From Owenia fusiformis (taxonomy: Eukaryota > Annelida > Polychaeta > Sabellida > Oweniidae): 64,000 bases of DNA. Under the pieces are notes generated by a model. That model worked only from the letters and a program-made list of their open reading frames with translations, was not told the origin of the DNA and searched no databases. The stretch lies in contig CAIIXF020000010.1 of NCBI GenBank assembly GCA_903813345.2, positions 8,497,669 to 8,561,668 on the forward strand, given 5' to 3'. The translations under genes were made by a program, and so were the position numbers. Positions 1-13,500 of the stretch are shown here, in pieces; the first letter of the stretch is position 1; each line of letters opens with the position of its first letter.

Positions 1-1650
1 TATGAATGATTATCATAAATCAATTACATTGATATATCATTCCAAAATACCAAGGGATTAATTACAAAGTACCATTATTATGGTATTCTTTTGTATCATA
101 CCGTATAGTCAAAGCAGTATCAGGTATGCAACAGCAAATGATAAATCACATATTTGGGACCCCGACTGATATTGGGATGATAAGCAGGATGATATGGGGT
201 TGATATCCATATCATCCCATTAGTGCAAATTTATTATTGAGAAGAGTATTCTCAAAGGTAAAGGAACAGTAACAGTGACTCCCAAAATGACTTCCAGTGT
301 TATTTTTAGTTCTGTTCCAATGCTATTTCTCATTGTTTGTTTTTTGGAAGATATTGCTTTTGACCATAGTAAAGTGTCGTTATTCATCTATCAGGATGAT
401 ATAATTATTCACCTGTCGGGGTTATATGAGTAATACCTCTTGGGTGTTATGAATATCATCCTTGTGATATTCCGTCTGAAATCCCCACTTCATGCGTAAA
501 TAACTACTGACCCCCACACCCTTCATCAATTTGTTTTTTACTAAAATGTGTCTTATTGCTATCGAAAAAATGGTGTGATATTGTTTCTTGCAAAATTGGA
601 AAAACACACTTTTAACTCCATGTTAGGTAAATTTGAATTTAATTATAAAAGAGCTAAATACACGAATAATGACTGAAAGGCTCTTATTCAATCACAGTTC
701 ACAATGTATTAAAGTTATGTACTAGATGTTTTTGATATATGTTTTAAAAAGGAATGCATGACAAGCAAACTGATGGTACTTTAATCATTAAGATCCGATA
801 GAAATTAACAAGTCTATACCTTTTAACATAAATGAGATAAATTTGACTTCTCTGACATTTTTGTGTCAATTATGTCAATAATGACGTCACAATTGAAACG
901 TTAATGAGCTATTTTGCATAAATTATACTTCATCAAAAAGGAAAAAGCACTACCTTTCATTTGATACCAAACATTAAATTATCTGACGAAAATGAAAGCG
1001 ATAATCCAAGATAAAACATAACTTGAGCCTTCTTTTTGACATTTCTTTCAAAGAGGATCAGTTTCAAAACAATTTTTTGATTGTGCATGTTACCCTTTTG
1101 GAGCTCAATAAAGAAATTTATTAGACCGAAATGGCATATTTTATACATTATTTTGAAGCTGGTATCGTACTCTTTCAAATGAATATGAAAAACGGAAAAA
1201 ATACATCGTAATTTTAAATAACGGGACCTTTATACAGGTACACAGCTAAGTTTTATGTTAAAATCTTTTAAATTTTGTCAGTTATGACGTCACAATGGTT
1301 ATGTTAATGAGCTAATTTGCATAATTCATACCTCATTGTAAAGATGCCATCATGAACTTTCATTTGATACCCATATTATAAATATCTAATAGAAAATAAA
1401 AAAGATATCTGGGAATACATATTTTATCGTATTAACACTCGTTAAAAGCGGGAGTTATTTATAGCGTCCGTTTCCATGGCAACGGCCCGAGTCAAAATTC
1501 TGTTCAACCTCAAATTGGCAATGCATGATATCAGAGCTTTCTGATGGTACCAAAATTTCGCTGGGGGTCAGTAAAATATTAAACTCCCTTATTTGAAGGC
1601 TTTGGAGGATTTTCATACTCGTCTATAAAGTCAGTGAGCAACGTCATCTC
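1..1650. other. Non-coding flank with a dispersed repeat present twice
   Basis: I see no gene here. Two related blocks at about 865-975 and 1283-1373 share the order TATGACGTCACAAT-like, TTAATGAGCTA, TTTGCATAA, then CTTTCATTTGATACC. They are copies of a dispersed invertebrate-type repeat in direct orientation. A RING-encoding exon for the TRIM-like gene downstream was looked for here and not found, so it either lies outside the window or is absent. The first 400 bases hold imperfect ATATCATCC/GGATGATAT inverted motifs without a clear element boundary. Confidence 0.5.
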
Positions 1651-1663
1651 TTGGCTCTTACAG

Positions 1664-3935
1664 GACATCAACAGCAGGATTGGCCAATCATTTATGAAAG
1701 CATGGCCAAAAGGATAATCTATTGTGAGAAACATGCAAGCCAGCCACTTGAACTTTACTGTAAAGATCACGACGACATGCTATGCACAGTTTGCAGTAAT
1801 AATGAGCATTTTGAGCATAATCTTGTTTCCATTCAAGAAGCTGTAGTGACATCCTTAGAAAATGAGAAATCCTTGGTCGGTTTAGCCATGCAAAGAATAG
1901 AGCTATATAATCAGCAGATTGGTAGATCAGATGAGGTACTCCACATACACAAGAGTTCACATGAAAAAATGATTCGTGAAATTGAAAAAGAACGAAAAGC
2001 TATGCAAGAAGCAGTAAACAAACACTACAAGCAACTTACAGATCAGTCCTTTGAGGCACACTTTGATGCCATGAAAGAGTTTAGAACCTATAAAACTCAC
2101 ATGGAAGAAGAGAAATCATTAACCCAGAGAATCTTAAAGCCTCTATCTGTTCCAAAGAACTATCGACACCCAGTTGAAATTATCAACTTGCAGGGTGCAG
2201 TTCAAGAAAAGTTAAACCAATGCGATATTTTACCAGAAGTTAAATTTCCTCTTCTGAACAGAACAGATTTTGAGCCTGGGGTTCTTGACACAGCCAAACT
2301 CGGGACTATCATAAAACATACAGATACAAAAGGAACATCACATCCAGAACAATCACTGGCCACTCCAAAGGCAGTTGGGTGTCCTCGCAGTCTAGTTTAT
2401 CCATGTATCCGTATTAGGAAATCACTTATGCAAGATAAACAAACAGGACACAAAGCACTTTTGGGCATAACATCAGGAACAAATGGAGACTTGGTTTTAC
2501 TGGAACTATTTGGTTCAAACAAGTCGGAGATTGTCTGCCTTGATCCTAGAACTCTCGAAAGAAAAAACTCCAATCAAGGATCATTTTATGGGTTATGTAC
2601 AACAAAGGGAGGTACCTATGCTTTAACAGATCAAGTCAACAAGTGTGTGGCTATTTATGACCAGAATCTAGTATACCAGGGAAAATTTGGTACACTACAA
2701 GAACCGAGGGGTATTTGTACAATGAAAACAACAGACATACTGATATGTACGGACATCATGTCTAAATGTGTGTCTTACTTCGATGTTAACACATTTCACT
2801 TCAAAACAAGGCCAAGATTCAAAAAAGTTCCAGTATACCCTTGGTACATCACCACAAATAGTAAAGGTACCGGCTTACGAGTCATCATTGTTTTGAATAG
2901 TTTAGTGTTAATGACAATATCTCATTGTCAACATTTTAGATAATAGATGAATAGGTATTTTAAACATGAAGAAAGTATATGTGAAGTAACTTGTGTATCT
3001 TAGACTTCATATCACCCAATGCTCTTCTTCTCCAATTTTTAATGTATACAATGTATGATTCCTAAGTTGTAATTTGTACTTGTAGGTGTTGTCATCATAT
3101 CAGATGATGATAGTCATTGTGTAACAGGCTATGATAAAGATGGTAATACTGTGATCGAGTATGGATCTGAGGGATCAGATTATGGTCAACTCAAGGGGCC
3201 TGCAGGTAGGGATACTAATATATCTGTATGGTTTAAAATCACGGGGCCAATTTGTTCACCAATCAGTCTCTTTTAAAAGTATACTTGAACAGTCAGCCGA
3301 TGGCAGTGACAATTGACAAGAATGGGGACCTTATCGTTGGCACACATGAAGGAGAGTTAGTGTTCATACGTTATATGACCTGATAGTTTACATCAATTGA
3401 CATCATTGTGTTTATCTGTGTGTTCATCTGTGTTTATTACAAGACCTATGACAAATAACATGTACACATACTGACTCAGTGTTATGGACATTGATGGCAG
3501 CAAATAATATTTAATAAAAATACAAATATGTAAGCTGGGGGTCAAAAGGTGAAAGAAGAAAAGTATTGCAAAATACAATAGTACTAACGGCTAAATAGCT
3601 TTTAACCAGTCATAAATAAGATAAGACAAATAATATCCCAAACTATAATCTAACAACATAAATGTCTTACTCTCCTATAATCTGTTTACCTTTCTCATCC
3701 TCATGTAAGTTCTTCGTTGACAGGTATTTGCACAGATCACATGGATAACATTATCGTGGCTGACAGTGGGAATGACAGGATACACTTGCTAGACCCAAAT
3801 GGTAAATTGCTTTCTTACCTGGCTATCCCACAGGACAACGTACACAAGCCGATGGCAGTGAAAATTGACAAGAATGGGGACCTTGTCGTTGGCACACATG
3901 AAGGAGAGTTAGTGTTCATACGTTATATGACCTGA
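1664..3935 (+). CDS. TRIM-like B-box / NHL-repeat protein, three exons seen
   Basis: Probable TRIM-NHL family protein (E3-ligase-like or RNA/protein-binding scaffold). Exons are 1664-2866, 3086-3205 and 3724-3935; both junctions are phase 1 with GT/AG, and together they read through to one stop. The first Met in frame is at 1702, giving 498 residues. A B-box type 2 zinc site follows at once: C-x2-H-x8-C-x2-H-x4-C-x2-C-x4-H-x2-H. A charged coiled-coil stretch follows (KEKERKAMQEAV-like region), then beta-propeller NHL-type strands, clearest in exons 2 and 3 (GNTVIEYGSEGSDYGQLKGP; NIIVADSGNDRIHLLDPNG). No RING finger is visible. A CAG at 1661-1663 looks like a splice acceptor, so an upstream RING exon may lie outside the window. 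Annelid and mollusc genomes carry many such genes, so no one-to-one symbol is given. Confidence 0.75.
3295..3411 (+). pseudogene. Duplicated 3' piece of the TRIM-like last exon inside its own intron
   Basis: These 117 bases match 3847-3961 almost base for base, covering the last 28 or so codons (AVTIDKNGDLIVGTHEGE), the stop and about 20 bases of 3'UTR. It lies in the intron between exons 2 and 3 and lacks the acceptor and first half of that exon, so it is a recent partial duplication rather than a usable alternative exon. The differences (for example ACAATT for AAAATT, CTTATCG for CTTGTCG) are single bases. Confidence 0.85.
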
Positions 3936-3990
3936 TAGTTTACATCAATTGACATCATTGTTAATTGCACAATATGTAAGTTCATATATA

Positions 3991-5044
3991 CAGGGTGTTC
4001 CAAAAGTAACAGGACTGGTGCTAGTACTTTGTTAAATATGCACCAATCATCTTCAAAATTTCACATAATGTACTTTCATGTATTGTTACTATAACTGCAA
4101 AGTTTCAACAAAAATTATGAAACTCGGGGAGAGTTATGGTTGCTATGGTAACATGACATCACAATACCCGGGGCAACATTCCACGTAGACAATTACAGAG
4201 ACTTTAAGCATTTTGTACATCCCATATCAAAGTTAAAATCCAATAAATGCTGGGAATTACATTTGCTGAATACATCATTTGATATTCTTATGTATCCTCT
4301 TCTTTAAAAGGTAGGCTCTTGTTTGGTCAGTCCAAGAGTAGCACTCTGTATCCATGACTTAAACACATGAGTGAACCCATTTGAGGACATGTCACGCAGG
4401 GTCTACAGGACAACTTGGAGAAGGTCATTCTCATTTTTTAAGGTTTAACCGTGCTGATTAGCATTCCATTCTCCATATAAGTAAAAATTAGATTTGCATG
4501 ATCAGAAGAGTATGGTGCATTGTCTTAGATCTTAAGACATAGCTCCTCTATAGCTGCAGGCTAGTGGTCATTAATGCTGACTTGCGGACAGGCGCGTTAT
4601 CAAGGTGGATGGCTGGCTTCAAATTGAGTATTTTTTAAAAACCCAACCGTGAATTGTGCAGACTGTTATGCAAAGTGACATTCCAGGAAATTGAATAAAT
4701 ATTATTATTATGAAATCATACTTGAATCTGAGTTGTATAGCAACACCATTACTCGAAGCAAATAATAAAACAAACAGGGAATGTTGTATTGTGATAGGTG
4801 AATTAGATACGTTCTTCAGTTATACAAAAATGTTAGATGTTACATGTTTATGCAAAAGATGCCCCGGGTATTGTGATGTCATGTTACTATAGTAACCACA
4901 ACTCTACCCGCATTTTACATTTTTTTCTGAAACTTTACAATTTTAGTTGCAATACTTTAAAGTACAATTTGTGAAAATTTGAAGACACTCTGTGCAGAAT
5001 TGACAAAATGCCAGCACCAGTCCTGTTACATTTGGAACACCCTG
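3991..5044. mobile_element. Mariner-like element with long inverted ends and decayed transposase
   Basis: Begins CAGGGTGTTCC and ends in the inverse, GGAACACCCTG, flanked by TA on both sides as expected for Tc1/mariner (IS630 superfamily) insertion. The two ends match over about 185 bases, much longer than typical mariner ends, and each arm carries the motif GTTGCTATGGTAACATGAC or a close variant. On the minus strand the interior has broken frames resembling a transposase C-terminus, including LHLDNAP-like residues around the second catalytic Asp (about 4600) and a KSWIQSATLGL-like tail (about 4340). Several stops interrupt it; it is dead. Confidence 0.7.
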
Positions 5045-5352
5045 TATATATATATATGTGACGAAACATTATCTATGATTATATGATAGTGAAATAAGAT
5101 GACATAATTTTTGCCAATGTGTATGTATGTAATGTACAAAGATTAGGATTTTGGTAATTAGTAGCTTTGATATATATTGCATAATATAAAATGTGATAAT
5201 ACATGTAAAATGTCACCACTTCTAGGTGATGACAGAGAAATTATTACAAAAACCTTCATGAACCTTCAGAATGAGACAATAATTGTTGAATGGTAAAGTT
5301 GGAAAAACTATAATGTGAAGAGTTTAATATAAAATCCCTTTTAAGGCTCATT

Positions 5353-7011
5353 TTTAGCTCACATGGTGAGCTTTTGCAATCACTCACTTGTCCGTCTGTC
5401 TGTCTGTCCGTCCGTATGTCTGTCCGTCCGTCCGTCAACAATAGTGGCACGTTTCAAAACCTCTGTCGATAGGATTCCTGTTATTTCTGTCAATCAATAT
5501 CAATACAAAAAACTACCCTATGACTTCAGGTTCAAAAGCTCGCCTATTTTCAAAATGGCTGCCATTTTTGTCTCACAAAATTTACTTTTGACCCATTTCC
5601 TAGCTTTACAAATAATTTCAGGTGTCCTACATTGTAAAAATCTATGTCAATGTAAAGAGTAGATGTATGAAATAATTTTGTAACAAAAAATCAGCAAAAA
5701 ATTATATCCATTTTTTTATTTTCAGCCATTTTAGTTAACATTGATTTGTAATTCTGTCTCGCGAAATCCACTTTTTGACCATTTACCTTAAACCCTCTGT
5801 CGATAGGATTCCAGTTTTAAGTTAATTTATCAATACAAAAAACTCTCCTATGACTCTTGGTTCAAAAGCTAGCCTATTTTCAAAATGGTCACCATTCTTG
5901 TCTCGCGAAATTCACTTTTGCCCATTTCCTAACTTTACAGATAATTTCAGCTGTCCTGCATTGTAATAAAAAGCCATGTCACTGTAAAGAGTAGTTGTAT
6001 GAAATAATTTTGTTACAAAAAATCGGCAAAATATTATATCCATTTTTTTTTATTTTTAGCCATTTTAGTTATAACACTGATTTATTTGTCTTTTTGGTTC
6101 ATGTGGGTTTCTTAGGGAGTAGTTTTTATTGTTACACATTTTTTGTTTACTTTTTCTAATTAGCTAAAAATAGAATAGTACATCTGATCAATACCATTGT
6201 GATTACTTTGGTTGCTTACCTTCATGTACCACGAACAATAACTATCTTACCATTTCTTGATCTCACCTTAGTTGGGGGATAATTCATGGGTGGTAAATGG
6301 GGGAGGGATGGCGGGCGAGATTCACTCAGATAACAACCTGCTTTCTCCTTGTATCAAGTAATGAATGGAAAATGGCGTTCTTCTGCGCATGTGCGTTGAC
6401 CTACATTCAACTCTACTTCCTAGTAACCGATTTGTTTACATCAAATTCTGACAATCGTAACAACAATTAACCACTCCCATAAAACACACATAAAACCAAT
6501 TAATTTTCAATTAATTGACATTTGTCCATCTGTCTCACGAAATCCCCTTTTGGACTATTTGCCTGAAAACCTCTGCCAATAGGATTCCAGTTTCAAGTTA
6601 TTTTTGTTCAACATCAATACAAAAAACTCCCCTATGACTCCTGGTTCAAAAGCTTGCCTATTTTCAAAATGGTTGCCATTTTTGTCTCGCGAAATTCAAT
6701 TTTGGCCCACTTCCCAGCTTTACAAATATTTGCAAAACAAAAAGCCATGTCACTGTAAAGAGTAGTTGTATGAAATAATTTTGTTACAAATAATTGGCAA
6801 AAAATTATATCCGTTTTTTTTTCAGCCATTTTACTTAACATCGATTTGTCTTTCTGTTTCTCAGTCAGTCCAAATAGTGGCAAGTGGCTTGAAATAATTT
6901 TGTTACAAAAAATCAGCAAAAAATTTTATCGTTTTTTTTATTGTCTGTCACTTTAGCCATCTTTCACTTTTTGAGCAACACCATGTGAGCCCAGTACCCA
7001 CGGTACTAATT
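5353..7011. repeat. AGCTCACATGGTGAGC repeat element with three internal copies
   Basis: Starts TTTTAGCTCACATGGTGAGC and ends ACACCATGTGAGCCCAGTAC; this pair of ends marks a dispersed element common in lophotrochozoan genomes. Near the start is a TGTC/CGTC microsatellite (5393-5437). Inside, a block of about 270 bases recurs three times (about 5505-5775, 5835-6085 and 6615-6860), each with CAAAATGG, GTCTCGCGAAATTCAC, TAAAGAGTAGTTGTATGAA and ATAATTTTGTTAC landmarks. No transposase is recognisable. Shorter copies of the leading motif occur at 43752 and 55981. The 300 bases before this element (5045-5352) show nothing I can name. Confidence 0.6.
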
Positions 7012-7222
7012 TTTTTAAAGTTTGATTGAAACATTGTACAGTATACCATGTACAATAGATCTTGTTATATCATAATACAAGCAAACTTGTACTTCAGTTG
7101 ATACCATACTTACATCAAGCAAAGCAAAACAACTCTCAAAATAAATAGGAAAGTCACACACAAGATAATTTGAACATTAAACATACTACTTGTATATTAA
7201 GTTGAAAAGTATGAATCAATCT

Positions 7223-7408
7223 CACTGGCGGATCCAAAAGCTAACAATAGGGGGACAACATTTCAATTAGGAAAAATTTCCACCTTTGCGAGGAAAAGAT
7301 TTTGGGCCCCTAAAAACAAAAATTGGGCCCAAAAAACTTTAAGGCCCATTTCTTGATAATTTGGCCTTAAATTTTTTTGGCCCAATTTGCACCCTGGATA
7401 CGCCAGTG
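7223..7408. mobile_element. Short MITE with CACTGGCG ends
   Basis: A 186-base element bounded by CACTGGCGGATCCA and its inverse TGGATACGCCAGTG. The interior is low-complexity with repeated TGGGCC/GGCCCA blocks and has no coding potential. The size and ends fit a miniature inverted-repeat element. A target duplication is not clear. Confidence 0.55.
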
Positions 7409-7510
7409 AATCAGTTCACAAATTGTATGATGAATGCAATTCTATGGAATTTGTAGAATAGAATAAAACATGTGACAACTGAATTCATGTTAACTTGTAT
7501 TTTAAAATAT

Positions 7511-10500
7511 TTACCCTGAGTCTGAGACCTCCTGCCAATCATCATCATTGAATCCCTCAATCATATTGCTCATCTTCTCTATGGACTTGTTGAGCATCTT
7601 CTGGTAGTGTCTTGATGGGCTTAGCTTCTGCTTCCCCCCTACTGGGGCTCTCCTCCTATTAGGGGTACTAGGGGAACCCTTGCTAGCATGAACCCTCAGC
7701 TGCAAGTTGAGTCTGTGAAAAGTTGGGTATTTATGAATTTTCACTTCATGTATTCAAAGAGTAGGTTTGGGTTTGAATATGTAGGGTTTAATCATGGTTT
7801 GATGCTTGTGAATGGTCACTGTAATGTTAGCAGGACTTACCAAACTTTGGAAATAGTAACAAATTCATGCATAACCTGCTTCATTGGATGTCGTATTTTA
7901 CAAACTTAGACAGATTATCATTAAAATAAACTTTCCTCAGCTGATCATGGAAGTTTCTTTTCGTAATATCCAAAGATACATGTATGTAAGCAGCAAAAGA
8001 GAAATAAAAAAGTATTCAAAGTAGAGTATACAAAAATAAAATAGGTCCATGTTTATAATGTCCAATACCTGTGAATATCTCGTTTTAGATCTGCTATTTG
8101 TATTCTATAGTTGGCTTCACTTTCCTTCAATTCATTCACTTCACTCTTGTATGCTCTATAAAATATAACATTTTGATCAAAAATATATTTAAAGGTATAC
8201 TTTTTCTAGCTATTCTTGTATATTTGTCTAATGCCAAAGTAAACTAAAACATGACATTAACATGAACGTTACAGAGGCCATGTTACATAAGTTCAAAAAA
8301 GTTTGAGACTATAAAAATATGTCACCTGTGGTTCATAATAGTACTATTGAAATAATTGTTGATAAAATATTGATAAAATTTGTTGATTATCTTTACCTTC
8401 TTTCATCCATCCAAGATAATTTCTCTGTTTCTACATTATCTGTTGTTTTCAATAGATTGTCACACTGTCCCCTCAATGAATCTAGTTCGTCCTCGGATAT
8501 CTTAAGTTTTATGATAGCATCGTTCAGTTCTTCTTTCAGTGATGCGATGCGATTTTCATATTCTGGCTTAGAATGAGAAATCTCATCAAGAGCATATCTT
8601 AGTTCTGAAAAAAGGAGAAAATGATTGATATTATACTATATACAGATATGGCAAAATAGTATTTTCTGAGATATTATCTTGTATCAAGAAATTTGTGTTC
8701 AGGTCTTCAGATCCCTCTAAACAAGGGTACAAGAAAATATAAAATAATGATCAATCAATACTTTAAATCAATTTCATGTCTTCTTTTCTACACAAGGAAA
8801 TTATGGATTACATGTTGTTTTGTTCTATTTGATGTTGCTTTGTGATGACCAACCAATGAACATAATCTACAAAATACTACTAAAACATGTCACTACTTCT
8901 GGTGGTTACATAATAAACCATTAACCTGTTTTGAAATGTAAACCAAAAAACAATGCTATTGGGTCCTAAAGGGATTCAACAAAAATTGAGCCTAAAAAGG
9001 AACCACCCTCTTGATCTCAGATATATGGCCTTAAACATTGCTCAAAAGTTAAAAAATAACCTAAAATTGTCCATCTTAGTATCAATCAGATGAAGTGCTC
9101 TATAATAAAAAAAAATTACTTATAAAATACTACATTAAGTGCCCTTCTTGCGCCGTAATATTTGTTTTGGTTACTTCTGTTTTGTTCTGAGATTCACACA
9201 TACAAGTGCTCAACGAATACATATTTATCTAACTAATGGATCTGCTATCAATTAAATATAACATCAACAATCTTTGAACAGGCATGCAAATACAACCACA
9301 CTACTAGAAAATTAATGCACGAAATACTAATTGCTTTCCTCTTCATCGATGAGCTTAAGCTATTCCTGCACATCATGACAAGTATATCCAGCTTTGTACG
9401 ACATTCTGTTCAACATGTGCTGAATTTCACCATATTGAATGGCCCATCATTATTTATTCCTCAGTTAAGTATTAAAAAGGTGATACCGCATATGAAACTG
9501 AATGACATATCGTCATATTTAATTTGAAAATTACAATAATACATACATACTTTCATCCAATTCCATCGAGGTTTGATTTGATCATAAAGATATTTGAATT
9601 TACGTCCATGCTTAACTTTCGCTCCAGAGGGTATAGTAGGCAATCTAGTTAATTGGTCAAAATTCATACTCACCTTGTTTCTCTTGTTCAATACACATGT
9701 TCAGCTCATGTATAGTAGCTGCATCTTGCTTGGTCTGTACCCTTAATGTATCAACCTCTTCACTTAAGTTCATCCTGAAACAATAAAATTATGTCATGTC
9801 ATAGTTTTATAATGATGTCAGCTCATGAAAGATAACTGCATCTTGCTTGGTCTGTACCCTAAATGTATCAACCTCTTCACTTAAGTTCATCCTGAAACAA
9901 TAAAATGATGTCATAGTATCATAATGGTGTCAGCTCTTGTATGGTAGCTTGTAAACATACAATGATGTCATGTCATATTGCAAAAATGATGTCAGCTCAT
10001 GTATGGTACACACATTTTGCTTGGTCTGTACCATTAATGTATCAACCTATTCACTTAAAGATATGTTAATGAGACTTCTCCGTGGCATTTTTTCTATTCC
10101 TTTTTGTTTTGAATTTTTTACACCATAACATTAACTAACTACTCAATATGCAACTTTTCACCACGTAGAATTTTAAAATATTAAGTTTGAAAATTCCATT
10201 TTTATAATGGAGCTCAATGGGAAAAATGACATAATTTGGATTATTTTCAAACGTAGCGGCGCGATTTTCTTGAAATTGACAGATATAATAAATATTGGTA
10301 AGACGAAATGTTTGAAGAAAAATGAAGAAAATTCACCGTCCTGGTTACGCAAAATATAGAAAAACATGAAATAATCATAAAAACCTGTAAAAATAGATTG
10401 AAGGGGGTGATATTCATTTTAATGCGCCTTTCACTACTACAGGGTAACCATAGTTTGAGTAATGGTTTACTAATTTTAAAAGCATATCTTCCAGCATGTG

Positions 10501-13500
10501 TTTCAAGCGGAAGTAATACAATAAGTGAGTTATCATTAATTGGAATGGTATTATTATATTCCTTAGCAATGATGACAAAAAGGTAAAATCAATCATATCA
10601 AATACTAGTTCTTACCATCAAATCGATCTGTTGATAATGCATATTAAACAATATAGCAGTAGATCTTCAAATTCAAGAATTGAGATAAATTGTAAAATAA
10701 TAGATAAATTGCTTATCTCTCTGTATTCTGTAAAACGGGTATTGTTAGCGAGGGGTAATTGTTAGCAATTGTTAGCGATCGCTATAGTTTCGCTAAAAAT
10801 TCAATTCGCTAAAATAAACCGGGGTAAAAATAAACCGGGCGCTAAAATTTGCAAATTCCCGGGAAACTACATGAATACTAGTATTTAAGGAGCTTTTCGT
10901 TCAGTGCTCGACTTCCGGTTTGTAATTTGAAAAAGGTAAATATTTTTAAATCGTATGTTTCTTTTAATATCTGAAGGATAAATAGCCATCCATCATGAGA
11001 TTACAGTAGTTTGGACCAATACCATTTGCGTTAGAAGTCTTACATTTTGATAATTCCTCTGTCATGTCCGTTATTCATTCTTCTGCCATAAATGATAAAA
11101 TTTCTAATGCATTTCGCTTATTTGATTTTTTAAAGATTAATCTTCATTTCGCTAAAATTTCCCGCGCTAAAACCCCCTAAAATTGAAAAATCGCTAAAAT
11201 TTCCCGGTGTCAAAATTACCCATTTTACAGTAATCCCTTTCTCTGAATCATACTAAATTATAATATTTCGGTATTCTTATTTTAGCTTCTGTAGTTTAGG
11301 TCACTTGATGAGATATTCAGTAACATGCTGTCACTAGAGACAAAACTTGACACTAAATAATCACTCGAAATAAACGATATGAATTCTTCATATTTTCTTC
11401 TTTTGTAATACATCCATTCTTGAAAATTAGCATTCAAAGCTTTTCAATTCAATCATGAATTTAGTGATCTGACCCTTAAAAAACTTTTCAGGGGGAATAG
11501 TTTGTCCACCTGTAGCCCAAAATTTGGGGAAAATAGTTCCCCTTTCCATCACATACATGTATGTGGTCAATTTTCACACAACTTATAAAATATGTATTCA
11601 TGAATGTTCCCCAAACACTATTTTGTCAAAATATTTCAAAATTATTGAAATATGAGAAGAAATCACCGCAGAAGGAATTCTGAGTAAAAGTTGTGTTGAT
11701 AATAGTTTACCGCACGTGTTGTTTATTAGTTAATACGCGCAATTCAACCAATGAAATTGTCTAAATTTTACAATCACACGACCTGAGCATGGGACTAGAA
11801 CCAATCACGTCAGTTGTTTATTACGAAGTTACCATGCTTACGGTGAGATACCTCCCGCCGCAGTGATATATCACTGCACGGGAGTTCGGAAGGGAACAGG
11901 TGAAATCCTTGGGATATATGAATTAATTATAAGTTAGAAACATATTCATGTTTCTACAATTTAGGGTAACCCTGTGTATTATTCTACTGTGCATGGTTAT
12001 ACCCATGCAAAATATTACAAAATGTTATTTACTTATTATCATAATTCAATGTGAAATTACTTCACAACATTTTAGCATGTGGAAGTGAGATATGTAAATG
12101 GAACTCTAATATTAACCAAAATTGTTCAAAATGTAATATAATTCAAAATGCAAAACATCTTATTTTTGAATGTAAGCTAGTAGAAACACTATGGAAGGAT
12201 GTGGAAAAAATATTGAAATGTAAAATACTCTGGAAACATTTTATTCTGGGTTTTTATTGCATGGAAAGTGATATTATAGCATTTAGAAATTTAATACTTA
12301 CTATTATAGGTTACACAATATATTCAACATGGGTAAAATTGTCGGAAGAAAGGAATAAATATGAAAATGTCAACTTCAAATCAAAAATTGCATCCAATTT
12401 AAAGTTTTACGCAAACTGTGTAAATGAAAACGAAAAAGTAAATCATTATTTAGATCAATTTATTAAAAAATTTATATCATAAATATGTTGTTGTTTTTTG
12501 GTGAAGCTCTATATATTAAAATGTTCTATGTATTTGTAGAAATTGCATGTATTTTTGAATGTATTTGTTTTGTAATTTTGTTATGTTGAAATAAATGTAA
12601 ATAAAAAAAAAATAAATAAATAAAATAAAAAAATAATTCAATGTGACAATATCAGTCTAATCTTCAAATTTGTATATAATAGTTTGCCTGTAAGGTTGGG
12701 CAAGCCGTCTATTACGTTGATAGTATAAGATGTTGATTTTGCAAAGCTCTTATGGGCTAATTCTACAATATGTACAGTAACGTAAGGGTGCAAGTATGTA
12801 GTCCAGTATGTAGTAAACAAAGGAGTATTTTGGTCAACTCAATACATCTGATAAACACTACATGAAGTGTTTTCTATGCAATGATTATATACAGGCTGCT
12901 TATTCATTGTTACTGCGAATTTCAAAAGCTTCCAAATTGTGTGGAATAGAGCATGCAATGTTTTTCAGTTTCAAGCAGGTTTTAGTACATTCTGACCAAT
13001 TGTATTTTCAGACTTATTCATTTCATGATTATGTAATACTGACCTACTTATCTGCTTAACATGTCTTTAAGTTCATCATGAAACAATATAATAAAATGAT
13101 GTCATGTCATATTACAAAAAAGATGTCAGCTCATGTATAGTAGATGCACCTTGTTGTATGATCTGTACCCTTAGTTATCAATATCCTGACTTAAGTCCAT
13201 CCTAAGTCAATACAATGAGGTCATAATGATGATGTCAGCTCATGTATAGTATATGTGGCTGCATCTTGTTTGGTCTGTACCCTTAATTATCAACCTGACT
13301 TAAGTTCATTCCAAAACAATGTAACAATGATGTCATGTAATATCTAACCCTACTATCACACCAAACTAGTTCTCACTACGTTCTCGAAAACGGGCTTCAA
13401 CTGTGTATGAACGGACTGGACCTACTAAGAACCGTTTGGGATCTATTTGCAAACTTCATCGGACGTACTTGAACGGGTAGGTCCTCTAGAACTTAGACAA

